50,829 nt of DNA, taken from positions 1-50,829 of the forward strand of contig NZ_LQOU01000017.1 in the NCBI RefSeq assembly GCF_002102155.1, read 5' to 3'. The notes below the pieces were generated by a model. The model did no database searches. It worked only from the letters and a program-made list of their open reading frames with translations, and was not told the DNA's origin. This stretch comes from Mycobacterium europaeum. Lineage in GTDB: Bacteria > Actinomycetota > Actinomycetes > Mycobacteriales > Mycobacteriaceae. The first letter of the stretch is position 1; each line of letters starts with the position of its first letter. Position numbers and translations under genes: made by a program. Shown one piece after another: positions 25,643-33,986 of the stretch.

Positions 25643-26278
25643 ATGCACCTGACCCTTCACCTGAACGTTTCGAGCGGCGTTAACGGCTGCTTCGATGAGG
25701 TCCTACCCGGAGGTTGCGGGCTACAGACCTCGGTCTTGTCTCGATAGGCTGTCCCCCAGGCGGAGACGGTCCCGCTAGGGATGCGTCCGTGCAGCGCTGA
25801 ACGGTGGCCTGGAAGCCAGGTCTCGACAAGTCGTAAAACGATATGACAATACCCGCCTGACATGCCAACTTCGTCAAGTCTAACCGCGAGCTGGCAGCAC
25901 CGTAAATTCCGCGGAGGCCGATGGGCGGCACCCCCGCCGACCTGCTGTTCCGGGGCTGCAATCTTGGTCACAACCGCGCCGCGTTCAGCGATCCGGTGCG
26001 CCGGACCCCGACCCCGGAACGTGTTTGCTGCCTGCGTCTGCGAGCGTGCCCACCGCCCCGGCATCGGCTCGCCTGATCGTGCTCAGCGCACGACTCACGC
26101 CACCCCGGCCCCGTGGCGGTGCGCACTGCTAAGTTTGCACGGTACCTACGCGAGGCGCGGAGGAGATACTGGACGCGTACTGGTCCGTATCCGGCGATGG
26201 TGGCGTGGCCGTGGCGCTCATCACTGGCCCCGGACGAGCCGCCTGACCGCCGAGGATCGCCTGGCACCTGAGGAGCCC
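25643..26278. other. divergent intergenic region between gltB and the MinD-like gene
   Basis: These 636 bases hold the promoters of gltB (left) and the MinD-like gene (right). A frame that extends the right-hand gene leftwards to 25862 has no coding features of its own. No tRNA, riboswitch or long hairpin is evident. GAGGAG just before the ATG at 26279 is the ribosome site of the right-hand gene. Confidence 0.45.
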
Positions 26279-27466
26279 ATGAACGAGCGCGACGAATTCC
26301 TGCGGGACCGCCTGCAGCCCCCGACCGGCGCGCCGGCCACGAGTGCGCCGCCGCCGCCTCCGGTCGGTCAGCGACCCGCGCCGCGGCCCCCGTCGCCGGC
26401 CCCGGCCCCAGCCCCAGCCCCAGCCCGACCACCGGCGCCTCCCCAGCACCCACCCGGTCCGCCTCGACACCCCGCACCTGCGCCCGCGTTCCGGAGGCAA
26501 CCCGCGATGTCGCCTCCCGCAGAGGCCCCCGCACCCGCCGGCGCGGTGTCGCCGGCGCCGGCGCGCTTCGGCGCGATAACCGACCGCGGTTGGCGGCGCC
26601 TTCTCCGGCTGATGACCTTCAACCTGGTCGAGCTCGGTCCGTCGCCTGCCCAACAGCAGGACGCCCAGTTCGAGGCGGCCATCCGGACCCGCCTGGCCGG
26701 CAACTTCAAGGTCGGCGTCCTGGGCAAGGGCGGCGTCGGCAAGACGTCGGTGGCCGCCAGCGTCGGATCCCTGTTCGCCGAGCTCCGCAGGCAACACCAC
26801 GTCGTGGCGATCGACGCCGACACCGCCTTCGGCCGGCTCAGCAGCCGCATCGACCCACGCTCGACCGGGTCCTTCTGGGAGCTCACCGCGGACAAGAACC
26901 TGGAGTCGTTCAGCGATGTGGTCGCGCGGTTGGGTCGCAACTCCGCCGGGCTGTACGTGCTCGGCGGCGAGCCGGCGGCCGGGCCCCGCCGCGTTCTGGA
27001 CTCCGCGATATACCGGGAGGCCGCGCTGCGATTGGATCGCCACTTCGAGATCTCGGTCATCGACTGCGGGTCCACGATGGACGCCCCGGTTACCCAGGAA
27101 GCGCTGCGTGACCTGGACGCGCTGATCGTGGTGTCCTCGCCGTGGGCGGACGGGGCCAATGCCGCCGCCAGGACCCTGGAGTGGCTGGCCGATCAGGGCT
27201 TCGCAACCCTGCTGGAGAACAGCGTCGTCGTGCTCAACGATTCGGACGGCCATGCCGACAAGCGCACGCGAGCGCTGCTGGCCCGCGAGTTCATCGATCA
27301 CGGCCGGCCGGTGATCGAAGTGCCTTTCGATCCGCATCTGCGGCCCGGCGGCGTCATCGACGTGAGCCACGAAATGGCCGCCGCGACGCGGCGGAGATTC
27401 CTCGAGGTCACGGCGACGATCGCGGGATACTTCGCGGCGCGCGCCGCGGACCGGCCGACGGTCTAG
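26279..27466 (+). CDS. MinD/ParA-like ATPase with Pro-rich N-terminus (Rv3860-like)
   Basis: The 395-residue protein has a low-complexity Pro/Ala N-terminal third (about residues 15-95) and a deviant Walker A ATPase domain. The P-loop is GKGGVGKTSV with Lys150 and Lys155. Downstream are VVAIDADTAFG, the VIDCGSTMD switch and the DALIVVSSPWADGANAA segment. This architecture is shared with EspI, and Rv3860 is regarded as an EspI/Rv3876 relative. The ATG at 26279 after GAGGAG gives a length close to Rv3860. Its stop overlaps that of the convergent sigma factor. Function is unknown; an ESX-linked role is inference. Confidence 0.85.
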   Translation: MNERDEFLRDRLQPPTGAPATSAPPPPPVGQRPAPRPPSPAPAPAPAPARPPAPPQHPPGPPRHPAPAPAFRRQPAMSPPAEAPAPAGAVSPAPARFGAITDRGWRRLLRLMTFNLVELGPSPAQQQDAQFEAAIRTRLAGNFKVGVLGKGGVGKTSVAASVGSLFAELRRQHHVVAIDADTAFGRLSSRIDPRSTGSFWELTADKNLESFSDVVARLGRNSAGLYVLGGEPAAGPRRVLDSAIYREAALRLDRHFEISVIDCGSTMDAPVTQEALRDLDALIVVSSPWADGANAAARTLEWLADQGFATLLENSVVVLNDSDGHADKRTRALLAREFIDHGRPVIEVPFDPHLRPGGVIDVSHEMAAATRRRFLEVTATIAGYFAARAADRPTV

Positions 27467-28341
27467 GCCTGCTCGGCCGCCCGGCCCGCCCGGGCCGACG
27501 GGTCGGCGATGGCCTCGATCTTGACCACCCGGGACTCCCGGATGGTCAGCACGATGACGGCGAACAGGCGGCCGTCGCTGAAGGCCAGCAGGGCGGGCCC
27601 CCCGGCGGGACCGACGACCAACGTCACGTCCGGCCACAGGTAGCGCAGCAGGTTGGTGGCCACCGCCTGCGGCCCATGATTGATCTGCGGCGGCGGCGCC
27701 GGGTCGGCCAGGATCGTGCCCACACCCCACACCGTCGGGTCCAGCACGGCGGCCAGGCCGGCGATGTCACCGTTGGCGCACGCGGTGATGAATTTGTCGG
27801 TGACGAGCTGATGCTCGGTGGACGCGATCGCATTGGTTCTGGGTTGTGCGGCAAGGAATTTGGAGCGCGCTCGCCGCGCGAGCTGACGACAGGTGCCGAC
27901 CGGGCGGCCCACGGTTTCCGAGATCGAGTCGAACGGGACGCCGAACGCGTCGTGCAGGACGAAGGCGACCCGTTCCGCGGGGCTGAGCCTGCGCAAGACC
28001 TCCAGCAACGCGGTCCGGATCTCGTCGTCGAGGGTGATCCGGTCGGCCGGGTCGGAGCGGTGCGGCGCCGGCAGCTCTTGCACCTCGCCCGGGCGTTCGT
28101 AGCGGGCGCGGGCCGACCGCACCTGGTCGAGACACAGCCGGCTTGCCACCACCGTCAGCCAGCCCCGGACGTCCTCGATCTCGCCGGCCTCGGTCCGTGA
28201 GAGCCGCAGGAATGCTTCCTGCACAACGTCTTCCGCGTCACCGACGTCCCCAAGCATCTGGTAGGCAAGGTTGACCAGATAAGGGCGGTGACGACGCCAG
28301 GCCTCGGCGACCCGGTCTCCCGCTGACTGCGACTGGTTCAT
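27463..28341 (-). CDS. ECF41-type sigma factor with SnoaL-like C-terminal domain
   Basis: The 292-residue protein has ECF sigma region 2 (YLVNLAYQMLGDVGDAEDVVQEAFLRL, about 19-45) and region 4 (LSPAERVAFVLHDAFGVPFDSISETVGRPVGTCRQLARRAR, about 118-158). A C-terminal SnoaL-like domain follows (FITACANGDIAGLAAVLDPTVWGVGTI). This is the ECF41 layout, as in M. tuberculosis SigJ, in which the C-terminal domain controls activity in place of an anti-sigma factor. It is divergent from an NmrA-like gene, and ECF41 genes are often next to an oxidoreductase or epimerase target, so it probably drives that gene. H37Rv lacks it here. Confidence 0.88.
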   Translation of the reverse strand: MNQSQSAGDRVAEAWRRHRPYLVNLAYQMLGDVGDAEDVVQEAFLRLSRTEAGEIEDVRGWLTVVASRLCLDQVRSARARYERPGEVQELPAPHRSDPADRITLDDEIRTALLEVLRRLSPAERVAFVLHDAFGVPFDSISETVGRPVGTCRQLARRARSKFLAAQPRTNAIASTEHQLVTDKFITACANGDIAGLAAVLDPTVWGVGTILADPAPPPQINHGPQAVATNLLRYLWPDVTLVVGPAGGPALLAFSDGRLFAVIVLTIRESRVVKIEAIADPSARAGRAAEQA

Positions 28342-28366
28342 GTCTCTTCGACGATCTGCTGCGGCA

Positions 28367-28396
28367 AAAAGTTACGGGTTTCGCGGTGTAACTTTT
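28367..28396. promoter_or_regulatory. perfect 9-bp inverted repeat in the sigma/NmrA intergenic region
   Basis: AAAAGTTAC and GTAACTTTT are separated by 12 bases, so the centres of the arms are about two helical turns apart. The element lies between the divergent sigma-factor and NmrA-like genes and could bind a regulator of both. It does not resemble the ECF41 target sequence as I remember it. Confidence 0.6.
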
Positions 28397-28452
28397 CCAC
28401 CTTTCGCCCCGTCCTTGGAGCACCGCAGAAATTTTCCGAAAGGAGCGATGCC

Positions 28453-29295
28453 ATGACCATCGTGATAACCGGGGCCACCGGCAACGTCGGGCGCCGCCTT
28501 GTCGGCGCGCTGGCCGCCGCGGGAGCGCCGGTGCGGGCGGTGACCCGCACGCCGCAGGCGGCCGGGTTTCGGCCCGGCGTCGAACCGGTCCGCTCCGCGG
28601 CCGAGGCGCTGCCCGGCGCGTCGGCGGTGTTCCTCAACTCCCGCGCGCTGGGCGCGGACCTGGAAACGGTGGTGGCCCAGTGCGTGAGCGCCGGCGTCAC
28701 CAAGCTGGTTGCGCTGTCGGCGATCAACGCCGACGACGATTTCTCCCGCCAGCCGTCCCGCTTCCGCGGGGACCGCAACAAGGAGGTCGAACAGCTCGCG
28801 GTCGACTCCGGCCTGGCCTGGGTGAGCCTGCGGCCCACGGTGTTCGCGACGAACTTCGCCGGGATGTGGTCGCCGCAGATCCGGGCGGGCGACATGGTCT
28901 TCGGGCCATCCGCCGCGGCATCGACGGCGCCGATCGTCGAGACCGACATCGCGGAGGTCGCGGCGCGGGCGTTGCTCACCGACGAGCTTGTCGGGCAGCG
29001 CATCCCGCTGACCGGCCCGCAGGCATTCACCAACTCGGAGCTCGTCGAGCTCATCGGGGCCGTGCTGGGTCGCTCGCTGCAGTATCGGGAGATTCCGAAT
29101 AGCGCGGTCCGCGAACGGTTTCTGGGGTTGGGCTTCACCGCCGGCTTCGCCGACGCCTACATCGCCATGCTGGCCGCGACGCTCGATGCGCCGGCACTGG
29201 TCACCCACGACGTGGAGAAGGTCCTCGGGCGACCGGCGCTGCCGTTCGCCCAGTGGGTCGCCGAGCACCGCGCCGCTTTTGCCGCTGCGAAATAA
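28453..29295 (+). CDS. NmrA-like NAD(P)-binding oxidoreductase
   Basis: The 280-residue protein starts with the Rossmann motif TGATGNVGRRLVGAL (residues 6-20). It continues as an atypical short-chain dehydrogenase of the NmrA/NAD(P)H quinone oxidoreductase type (TKLVALSAIN, LAWVSLRPTVFATNF, DIAEVAARALL). No active-site Tyr-x3-Lys is obvious, so it may be a redox sensor or a quinone or isoflavone-type reductase. It is divergent from the ECF41 sigma gene, in the usual ECF41 neighbour position. GAAAGGAGC precedes the ATG at 28453. Confidence 0.85.
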   Translation: MTIVITGATGNVGRRLVGALAAAGAPVRAVTRTPQAAGFRPGVEPVRSAAEALPGASAVFLNSRALGADLETVVAQCVSAGVTKLVALSAINADDDFSRQPSRFRGDRNKEVEQLAVDSGLAWVSLRPTVFATNFAGMWSPQIRAGDMVFGPSAAASTAPIVETDIAEVAARALLTDELVGQRIPLTGPQAFTNSELVELIGAVLGRSLQYREIPNSAVRERFLGLGFTAGFADAYIAMLAATLDAPALVTHDVEKVLGRPALPFAQWVAEHRAAFAAAK

Positions 29296-29307
29296 CAGGA
29301 GAATCAG

Positions 29308-29748
29308 ATGTCGCAACCGCGTCCGCCGCGCTACCTCAAACCCATGAACAGGTTGATGATGGCCGTCCAACGGCTCGGGATTCCCACCGGTCCGGCGATG
29401 GTCTTGACGGTGCCCGGCCGCAAGTCGGGTCGGCCCCGCAAAACCCCGATGACGCCGTTCGAATTCGAGGGCGGCAGGTATGTGGTGGCGGGCTATCCCG
29501 GCGCCGACTGGGCGGCGAACGCGAGGGCCGCGGGCACCGGCACGCTCAGCCGCGGCCGGCGGTCATGGGCAGTCCGGATCGTCGAACTCTCCGCCACCGA
29601 AGCGCGGCCGGTGCTGCGGGAATTCCCCGCCAAGGTCCCCGTCGGAGTGGCGTTCGCGAAGCGATCCGGGATGGTGCGCGACGGAACGGCCGACGAATTC
29701 GAAGCACTGGCGGGGCGACTCGCCGTCTTCCGCTTCGAGCCGGCGTAG
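29308..29748 (+). CDS. F420-dependent nitroreductase-family (Ddn/DUF385) protein
   Basis: The 146-residue protein is a split beta-barrel of the deazaflavin-dependent nitroreductase family. It has VLTVPGRKSGRPRKTPMTPFEFEGGRYVVAGYPGADWAANARA, which covers the F420 phosphate-binding and barrel strands. Such proteins use reduced F420 to reduce quinones or nitro compounds at the membrane. The start follows the NmrA-like stop by 12 bases with AGGAGA in between, so the two form an operon. The substrate is unknown. Confidence 0.85.
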   Translation: MSQPRPPRYLKPMNRLMMAVQRLGIPTGPAMVLTVPGRKSGRPRKTPMTPFEFEGGRYVVAGYPGADWAANARAAGTGTLSRGRRSWAVRIVELSATEARPVLREFPAKVPVGVAFAKRSGMVRDGTADEFEALAGRLAVFRFEPA

Positions 29749-29749
29749 C

Positions 29750-29832
29750 GGCCGCCGGATCGGTCTCCCCAAAGCGAAAGCGCCGCAGCGGTTTACGCTG
29801 CCACCACCCACCGGTGGTTCACGATCGGCGGC
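29750..29832. terminator. structured intergenic element, possible bidirectional terminator
   Basis: GGCCGCCGGATC (29750-29761) can pair with GATCGGCGGCC (29822-29832) with one bulge. Inside it are CAGCG-GTTTA-CGCTG and a CCACC-CACC-GGTGG hairpin. It lies between convergent genes, where a shared terminator is expected. No T-tract is present. Confidence 0.4.
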
Positions 29833-29844
29833 CATCAGCCGGGG

Positions 29845-30126
29845 CTAGGCCGACTTCGCGGTCTCGCGCACCGGGTATCCGTTGCGCTCGGCCAGGGATC
29901 GAAGTTGGCGCAGCGCGAATGCGCGCGGACGGCCCCCTTCGGGAATCACCACCCCGGCCCACAACCCTTCCGCGCCCGCCGACTCCACGGCATCCCGGGC
30001 GCACATCCAGCGACGCGGGCACGCCCGGCAGAGGGCGATCGCCTCGGCGTCGGGTGCGGTGGTCCAGCGGTCGGGGTCCTGCGTGCAGGCGCCGAGCGGG
30101 ATGTTGAACAAAGGTGTTGCGGTCAT
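29845..30126 (-). CDS. whiB6: WhiB6-type iron-sulfur regulator, copy A
   Basis: WhiB6 binds a 4Fe-4S cluster and controls ESX-1 genes in response to redox state. The 93-residue copy has the cluster cysteines at 14, 33, 36 and 42 (C-x18-C-x2-C-x5-C). The turn GLWAGVVIPEGGR and a basic C-terminus for DNA contact follow. It is closer to M. tuberculosis WhiB6 (CTQDPDRWTT, ARDAVESAGAEGLWAG) than copy B is. The ATG at 30126 follows AGAAGGG; a GTG at 30171 would add 15 residues. A second whiB6-like gene lies 255 bases upstream on the same strand. Confidence 0.92.
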   Translation of the reverse strand: MTATPLFNIPLGACTQDPDRWTTAPDAEAIALCRACPRRWMCARDAVESAGAEGLWAGVVIPEGGRPRAFALRQLRSLAERNGYPVRETAKSA

Positions 30127-30149
30127 GTCGCGCGCCCTTCTGGCATAGC

Positions 30150-30167
30150 GGTGTAGTGCCTTACACC
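30150..30167. promoter_or_regulatory. inverted repeat in the leader of whiB6 copy A
   Basis: GGTGTA and TACACC flank a 6-base spacer, a perfect 6-6-6 dyad. It lies 24 bases before the ATG and just downstream of a possible -10 (TATAGT on the minus strand, 30174-30179). It may be an operator. Confidence 0.5.
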
Positions 30168-30381
30168 TCACAAACTATAGCGCTAACCGTGTCAATGCAA
30201 CGGTTTTGTGAAGAATGGCCCAGACGACTCCGCCGCGATAGGCGCTTTGGCATGTCGCGGGCGGTGCAGCCCCGTGTGTCGTCGGGTCGGCCGCGCGGCC
30301 GCGGTTACGCGTGTGAACTGGTTTTTCAGCCGACCGTGGGCACTCCAAAGCCGCCTCGGGCGAACCGTAGCGGACACGCCG

Positions 30382-30669
30382 TTACGCCGACCTCGTCGAA
30401 GCGCTGTGTTCTCGCACGGGGTACCCGTGCAACTCGGCGAGCGAGCGCAGCTGGCGCAACGCGAAAGTCCGCGCACGCCCCCCTTCGGGAATCACGACAC
30501 CGGCCCACAACCCCTCGGCTCCGGGCAGCTCGCACGCCTCGCGGGCGCACGCCCACCGGCGCGGACACCTTCGACACACTGCCTTGGCCTCGGCGTCGGG
30601 CGCCGTCGTCCAACGCTCGGGATCCTGCGTGCACGCCCCTTGCCAGAAGCCGTGCTCGCCCGGGGTCAT
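30382..30669 (-). CDS. WhiB6-type iron-sulfur regulator, copy B
   Basis: The 95-residue protein has the four cluster cysteines at 13, 32, 35 and 41, an extra Cys46 next to the cluster, and the same GLWAGVVIPEGGR turn. Across the 77 residues from GACTQDP it is identical to copy A at 64 positions (about 83 percent), so the two arose by tandem duplication. It differs in the cluster loop (REACELPG against RDAVESAG) and in its N-terminus. No strong ribosome site precedes the ATG at 30669. It is the copy nearer to the ESX-1 genes. Confidence 0.88.
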   Translation of the reverse strand: MTPGEHGFWQGACTQDPERWTTAPDAEAKAVCRRCPRRWACAREACELPGAEGLWAGVVIPEGGRARTFALRQLRSLAELHGYPVREHSASTRSA

Positions 30670-31153
30670 TCCGCCGTCCCGGCACGAGTCATCGCGGCAT
30701 TGCCCGCCGCGCAGCAGAGGCCGCAGCGCGCGAAGCGCTGCAACGCCACAGTTAAGCGTCCGAACACGTGACTCCCGCGCGCCCTACCTTATTTGATACA
30801 TGCGCAGTTAAGCACCTTAAAGCGGCAACCGCGTGACCGGCAAGTAAAAATGTTGGGGAACGATTGACCGCACGCCGGCCTGTGACATCCGGGAGCGCAG
30901 CGGTCGCGTGCGTCGGTGTCGTCGCGTGCCCAACCGTAGCGCCGGGCGCGCTTCTCGGCGACCCACCGCCGGACCCTTGCACAGTTCTGACGGCCGAGAA
31001 ACGTAGCATCTGCGATAGGGATACCGGGGTGCAACGGTTAGAATTGGCAAGGCGGAGGGTCCGCCGCGCTGTTCACGAGCGAGGAATCACCGGGGATGCA
31101 GGCGGCTCGGCGCCGGGCGGCAGTCCGTCGGCTCGGCGCACAGGGAAACGATC
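30670..31153. other. intergenic region between whiB6 copy B and the Rv3863-like gene
   Basis: These 484 bases separate divergent genes and should hold both promoters. Possible -10 elements for the right-hand gene are TAGCAT near 31004 and TAGGGAT near 31016. A single CTGTGA half-site near 30880 resembles part of a PhoP box, but no second half is present. No gene is seen. Confidence 0.4.
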
Positions 31154-31999
31154 GTGCGTGGTTCGCCGATCCAGCGGGGGGACGTTGAAATCGAAATGAC
31201 CGGGCCATCGAAGACACTTGGGCGGCAGGGGCTCGACGAGTCGGACGGGCGCCACACCGGCTCGCAGACCGGCGAACCGGACCCGGGCCTGGTCCGTGCC
31301 GGAGCCGCCGCCGCCGCCCGCCGCCGCGAACTCGACATCAGCCAGCGCAGCCTGGCGGCCGACGGGATCATCAACGCGGGCGCTCTCATCGCTTTCGAGA
31401 AGGGACGCAGCTGGCCCCGCGAGCGAACCCGCGCGAAGCTCGAGGAAGTTCTGCAGTGGCCCACAGGAACGATCGCGCGGATCCGCCAGGAGGGCACCAT
31501 GCCCGGGCCCTCCTCTCAGCAGGAGACCGTTCCCGACAGGCGGTCCGCGGCCGGCCCCGCATCCGAGAGCGCGGAGTCGCTGATCGCGCAGGCGGTCGTC
31601 GCCGCCGTCGACGGCTGCAGCCTGGCCGTCGCCGCGTTGCCTGCGGTCCACGATCCGGAGTTCATCGACCGCGCGGAGCCCATCCTGTTCGATCTGCGGC
31701 AACTGGAGACGATCGCCGTCCGGGCGGCCCGTATCAGCACGATGACCCCTGAACTGATCAAGGCGCTAGCCCAGGTTCGCCGACATTACGACGAACTCAT
31801 GACACTCGCCGCGGGCGCCGCCGATGCGCCATTGGCCCCGCGCCTCTACGCGATGCGGCGACAGGCCAACCTGTCCACCCAGGAGACGGCACAAGCGGCC
31901 GGTGTGTCCGAGGAGGACGTTGTTCGCGCCGAAGCCGGCGACCCATTACCCGACGACGCTGCCACGGCGCTGGAAAGGTTGATCGGCCAAATCCATTAA
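31154..31999 (+). CDS. Rv3863-like protein with two helix-turn-helix-like segments
   Basis: The 281-residue Ala-rich protein resembles the C-terminal two thirds of Rv3863 as I remember it (AGAAAAARRRELDISQRSLAADG). The H37Rv protein is longer at its N-terminus (about 392). It has an XRE-like segment near residues 50-110 (ISQRSLAADGIINAGALIAFEKGRSWP) and a second near 235-280 (NLSTQETAQAAGVSEEDVVRAEAG). The middle is a helical hairpin. The GTG at 31154 has AGGGA seven bases upstream; an ATG at 31196 is an alternative. It lies between whiB6 and espE, so a regulatory role towards ESX-1 is plausible but unproven. Confidence 0.75.
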   Translation: MRGSPIQRGDVEIEMTGPSKTLGRQGLDESDGRHTGSQTGEPDPGLVRAGAAAAARRRELDISQRSLAADGIINAGALIAFEKGRSWPRERTRAKLEEVLQWPTGTIARIRQEGTMPGPSSQQETVPDRRSAAGPASESAESLIAQAVVAAVDGCSLAVAALPAVHDPEFIDRAEPILFDLRQLETIAVRAARISTMTPELIKALAQVRRHYDELMTLAAGAADAPLAPRLYAMRRQANLSTQETAQAAGVSEEDVVRAEAGDPLPDDAATALERLIGQIH

Positions 32000-32635
32000 G
32001 GCCGAAAGCGCCTTTGTTTCCCCGCGATTCTGCGGCACTTCGCTCCCCCCTTTAATCCCCCGCCGGCGCGCACAACCCCTTCGCCGAGGCCGGGAATACG
32101 CCATGCGACAGAGCTCTCGGCCCGGCCGCCCGCTGACACGCGGCCGGAGGCCGCATGCCGCCGTGACTCCTTGCCCCGGCAACGCGGACCCAGGAGCGGG
32201 CCATCGCCCCGCTCGCGCCCGGTTGATTCGCATGCCAAGCGGGCGTCGAGTGGGGGACGGCCGACCGCGGTCCGGCGGACCCAATCCGCCTGTGGCTGCG
32301 GTGATCTCGTAGGTACAAGGCCCGGTAGTCCGGTGCCGGGCGAAGCGACGATCGCGATCAGCCGGGTGCGCCCTGCCAGGGATCGCGGATGCGCGGCCGC
32401 CGATACGATCGGGCGATCGTCGCCAGATCGGCTGCGGCCGTGAAGTCCGTCGAATCCAGTCGTTCACCGCCCGGCAACCGCCCGGCAATCTTCGTGTCGG
32501 CCCGCACGCGGCGACCGGCCCGAAACCCCTGGCTTATTACAAAATTCGTGCATCGAGGGGGCTCGGCGCGCTGTTACGCTCGACTCACCGTGCGCACGAT
32601 CAGCATGGGAGCAACGAGCGTGAAGGGAAGTCGAC
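32000..32635. other. intergenic region upstream of espE
   Basis: These 636 bases contain no convincing gene; frames present lack coding character. The last 120 bases are likely the promoter and leader of the esp operon, with TACGCT (32575-32580) as a possible -10 and AAGGGAAG before the GTG at 32636. Confidence 0.45.
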
Positions 32636-33922
32636 GTGGCTTGGCTTGCAGGTGGAAGTTCTCTGGCGACCGTGGTGCAACGACTTCAAGGCGCGGGTGG
32701 GGCCGCCTACAGCGGGGACTGGGTCGCCGCAGCAGCGGGCGGCGCCGCCGCCGCGGGCAAGGCTGTCGAATACTTCGCCAAGACGAAAACCGGACTCAAG
32801 GACGCGTTGGATAAAGTCGGGAAAAAGGTGTTGCCGACGCCGACGGCGATTATCGACGGCGCTATGTTGGCGATCTTTCTCGTGGACTTACTCAATGGGC
32901 TCTCGTCCCCCGACACCGGATCCGCATTCAGCACCGCCAAAGACAAGTACGAAAACGTCAAGCTCAATCTGGAGGCGGCCAGTCCGGACGAACTGCGCTG
33001 GACCGGTGAGGCAGCCGACGCCTACAAGGCCATGAACGACACGCTGAGATCACTTGTGCAGCAGATGGAAGACCTGGACAAGCAGATGAAGGACCTGGTG
33101 GCCGATCAGGCCGGCAAGGTCAAGCAGGCGCACATGTGCGTAACGGTATCGACGCTGGTGCTTACCGGCTGCCTGGGTGTTGCGATGGCCCTGTACCTGA
33201 TCCCCATCACCGGCCCGGAAATATCGTGTGCGTTCCAGATCCTTGCTGCCTTCGGGGCATGCGCATCGGTGTTCGCGTTCGAGATGTTCACGCTGTCCAA
33301 TTCGATGTCGATTTCCCACTCGGTCGACGCGCTGTCCATCAGCTATGGCGAGCTCGCCGGCAGGGCGCAGACCGAGATGGCGGGCACGTTCGGCGAAATC
33401 AAGGGCAAGGTGGCGGCGCAGACCGCGTCCCAGCTCTCCAGCTTCACGGCCGTCTCCGACGGCCTGTCGGCCTTCGCGGCCGCGCCGACCATCCAATCGT
33501 TGGCCAACACGAGCCTGGGCCGCGAGTCCGCTTCGCCGGCGCAACGCGTTTTGCTGGACGCCGCGAGTGAAGCTCACGCGACGAGTTCGGCTGACGCGGC
33601 GGCGCAGGCCCCGAGTGAAACGGCGCCGGCCGCACCGGCGGCACCGGCGTTCGCGCCACCCAGTCCCGCGCAGATGACTCAAATGACGCAAGCCTCGTCA
33701 GCGTTGTCCCAGCCCGTGAACCAGGTGAGCCAGACGGTCAGCCAGACGGTGGGACAGGCGCAGCAGCTCGCGGCCTCCGCAAGAGGCCAGGGGGCGGTCG
33801 GCGACGCGGCCGCCGACGAGGCCGGCGCGGCCTCGGGCGCAGCCGGCGCCGAGCGTGCTCCGGTGGAAGTCGCGGAGGTCGGCACCGAGGCCGGGGCCGA
33901 TAGGCCCGGCCGCGTCCTGTGA
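32636..33922 (+). CDS. espE: ESX-1 secretion-associated protein EspE (divergent)
   Basis: EspE is an ESX-1 substrate found at the cell surface. The 428-residue protein has an N-terminal helical region with the WxG-type motif WTGEAADAYKAMND (near residue 122). Two hydrophobic helices (CVTVSTLVLTGCLGVAMALYLI, and AFQILAAFGACASVFAFEMF) follow, then a Ser/Ala/Pro-rich tail. The extreme C-terminus (AERAPVEVAE...GRVL) resembles that of Rv3864 (AERAPIDAG...GTVL as I recall). The central Pro/Leu/Gly repeats that I recall in M. tuberculosis EspE are missing. Identification rests on position, tail and architecture. Confidence 0.78.
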   Translation: MAWLAGGSSLATVVQRLQGAGGAAYSGDWVAAAAGGAAAAGKAVEYFAKTKTGLKDALDKVGKKVLPTPTAIIDGAMLAIFLVDLLNGLSSPDTGSAFSTAKDKYENVKLNLEAASPDELRWTGEAADAYKAMNDTLRSLVQQMEDLDKQMKDLVADQAGKVKQAHMCVTVSTLVLTGCLGVAMALYLIPITGPEISCAFQILAAFGACASVFAFEMFTLSNSMSISHSVDALSISYGELAGRAQTEMAGTFGEIKGKVAAQTASQLSSFTAVSDGLSAFAAAPTIQSLANTSLGRESASPAQRVLLDAASEAHATSSADAAAQAPSETAPAAPAAPAFAPPSPAQMTQMTQASSALSQPVNQVSQTVSQTVGQAQQLAASARGQGAVGDAAADEAGAASGAAGAERAPVEVAEVGTEAGADRPGRVL

Positions 33923-33986
33923 TGCCGTTGGCACTTCACAATCTTTGCGGGACAACGCGTTAGCGGTAGAACAGGAGGAACGACCA

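Noticed and set aside
30172..30381. Possible small gene between the two whiB6 copies
   Set aside because: Frames here are short or antisense extensions of the whiB6 shadows, and the region is better explained as the promoter of copy A.
30880..30886. PhoP box upstream of whiB6 copy B
   Set aside because: Only one CTGTGA half-site is present; the direct-repeat partner at the expected spacing is missing.
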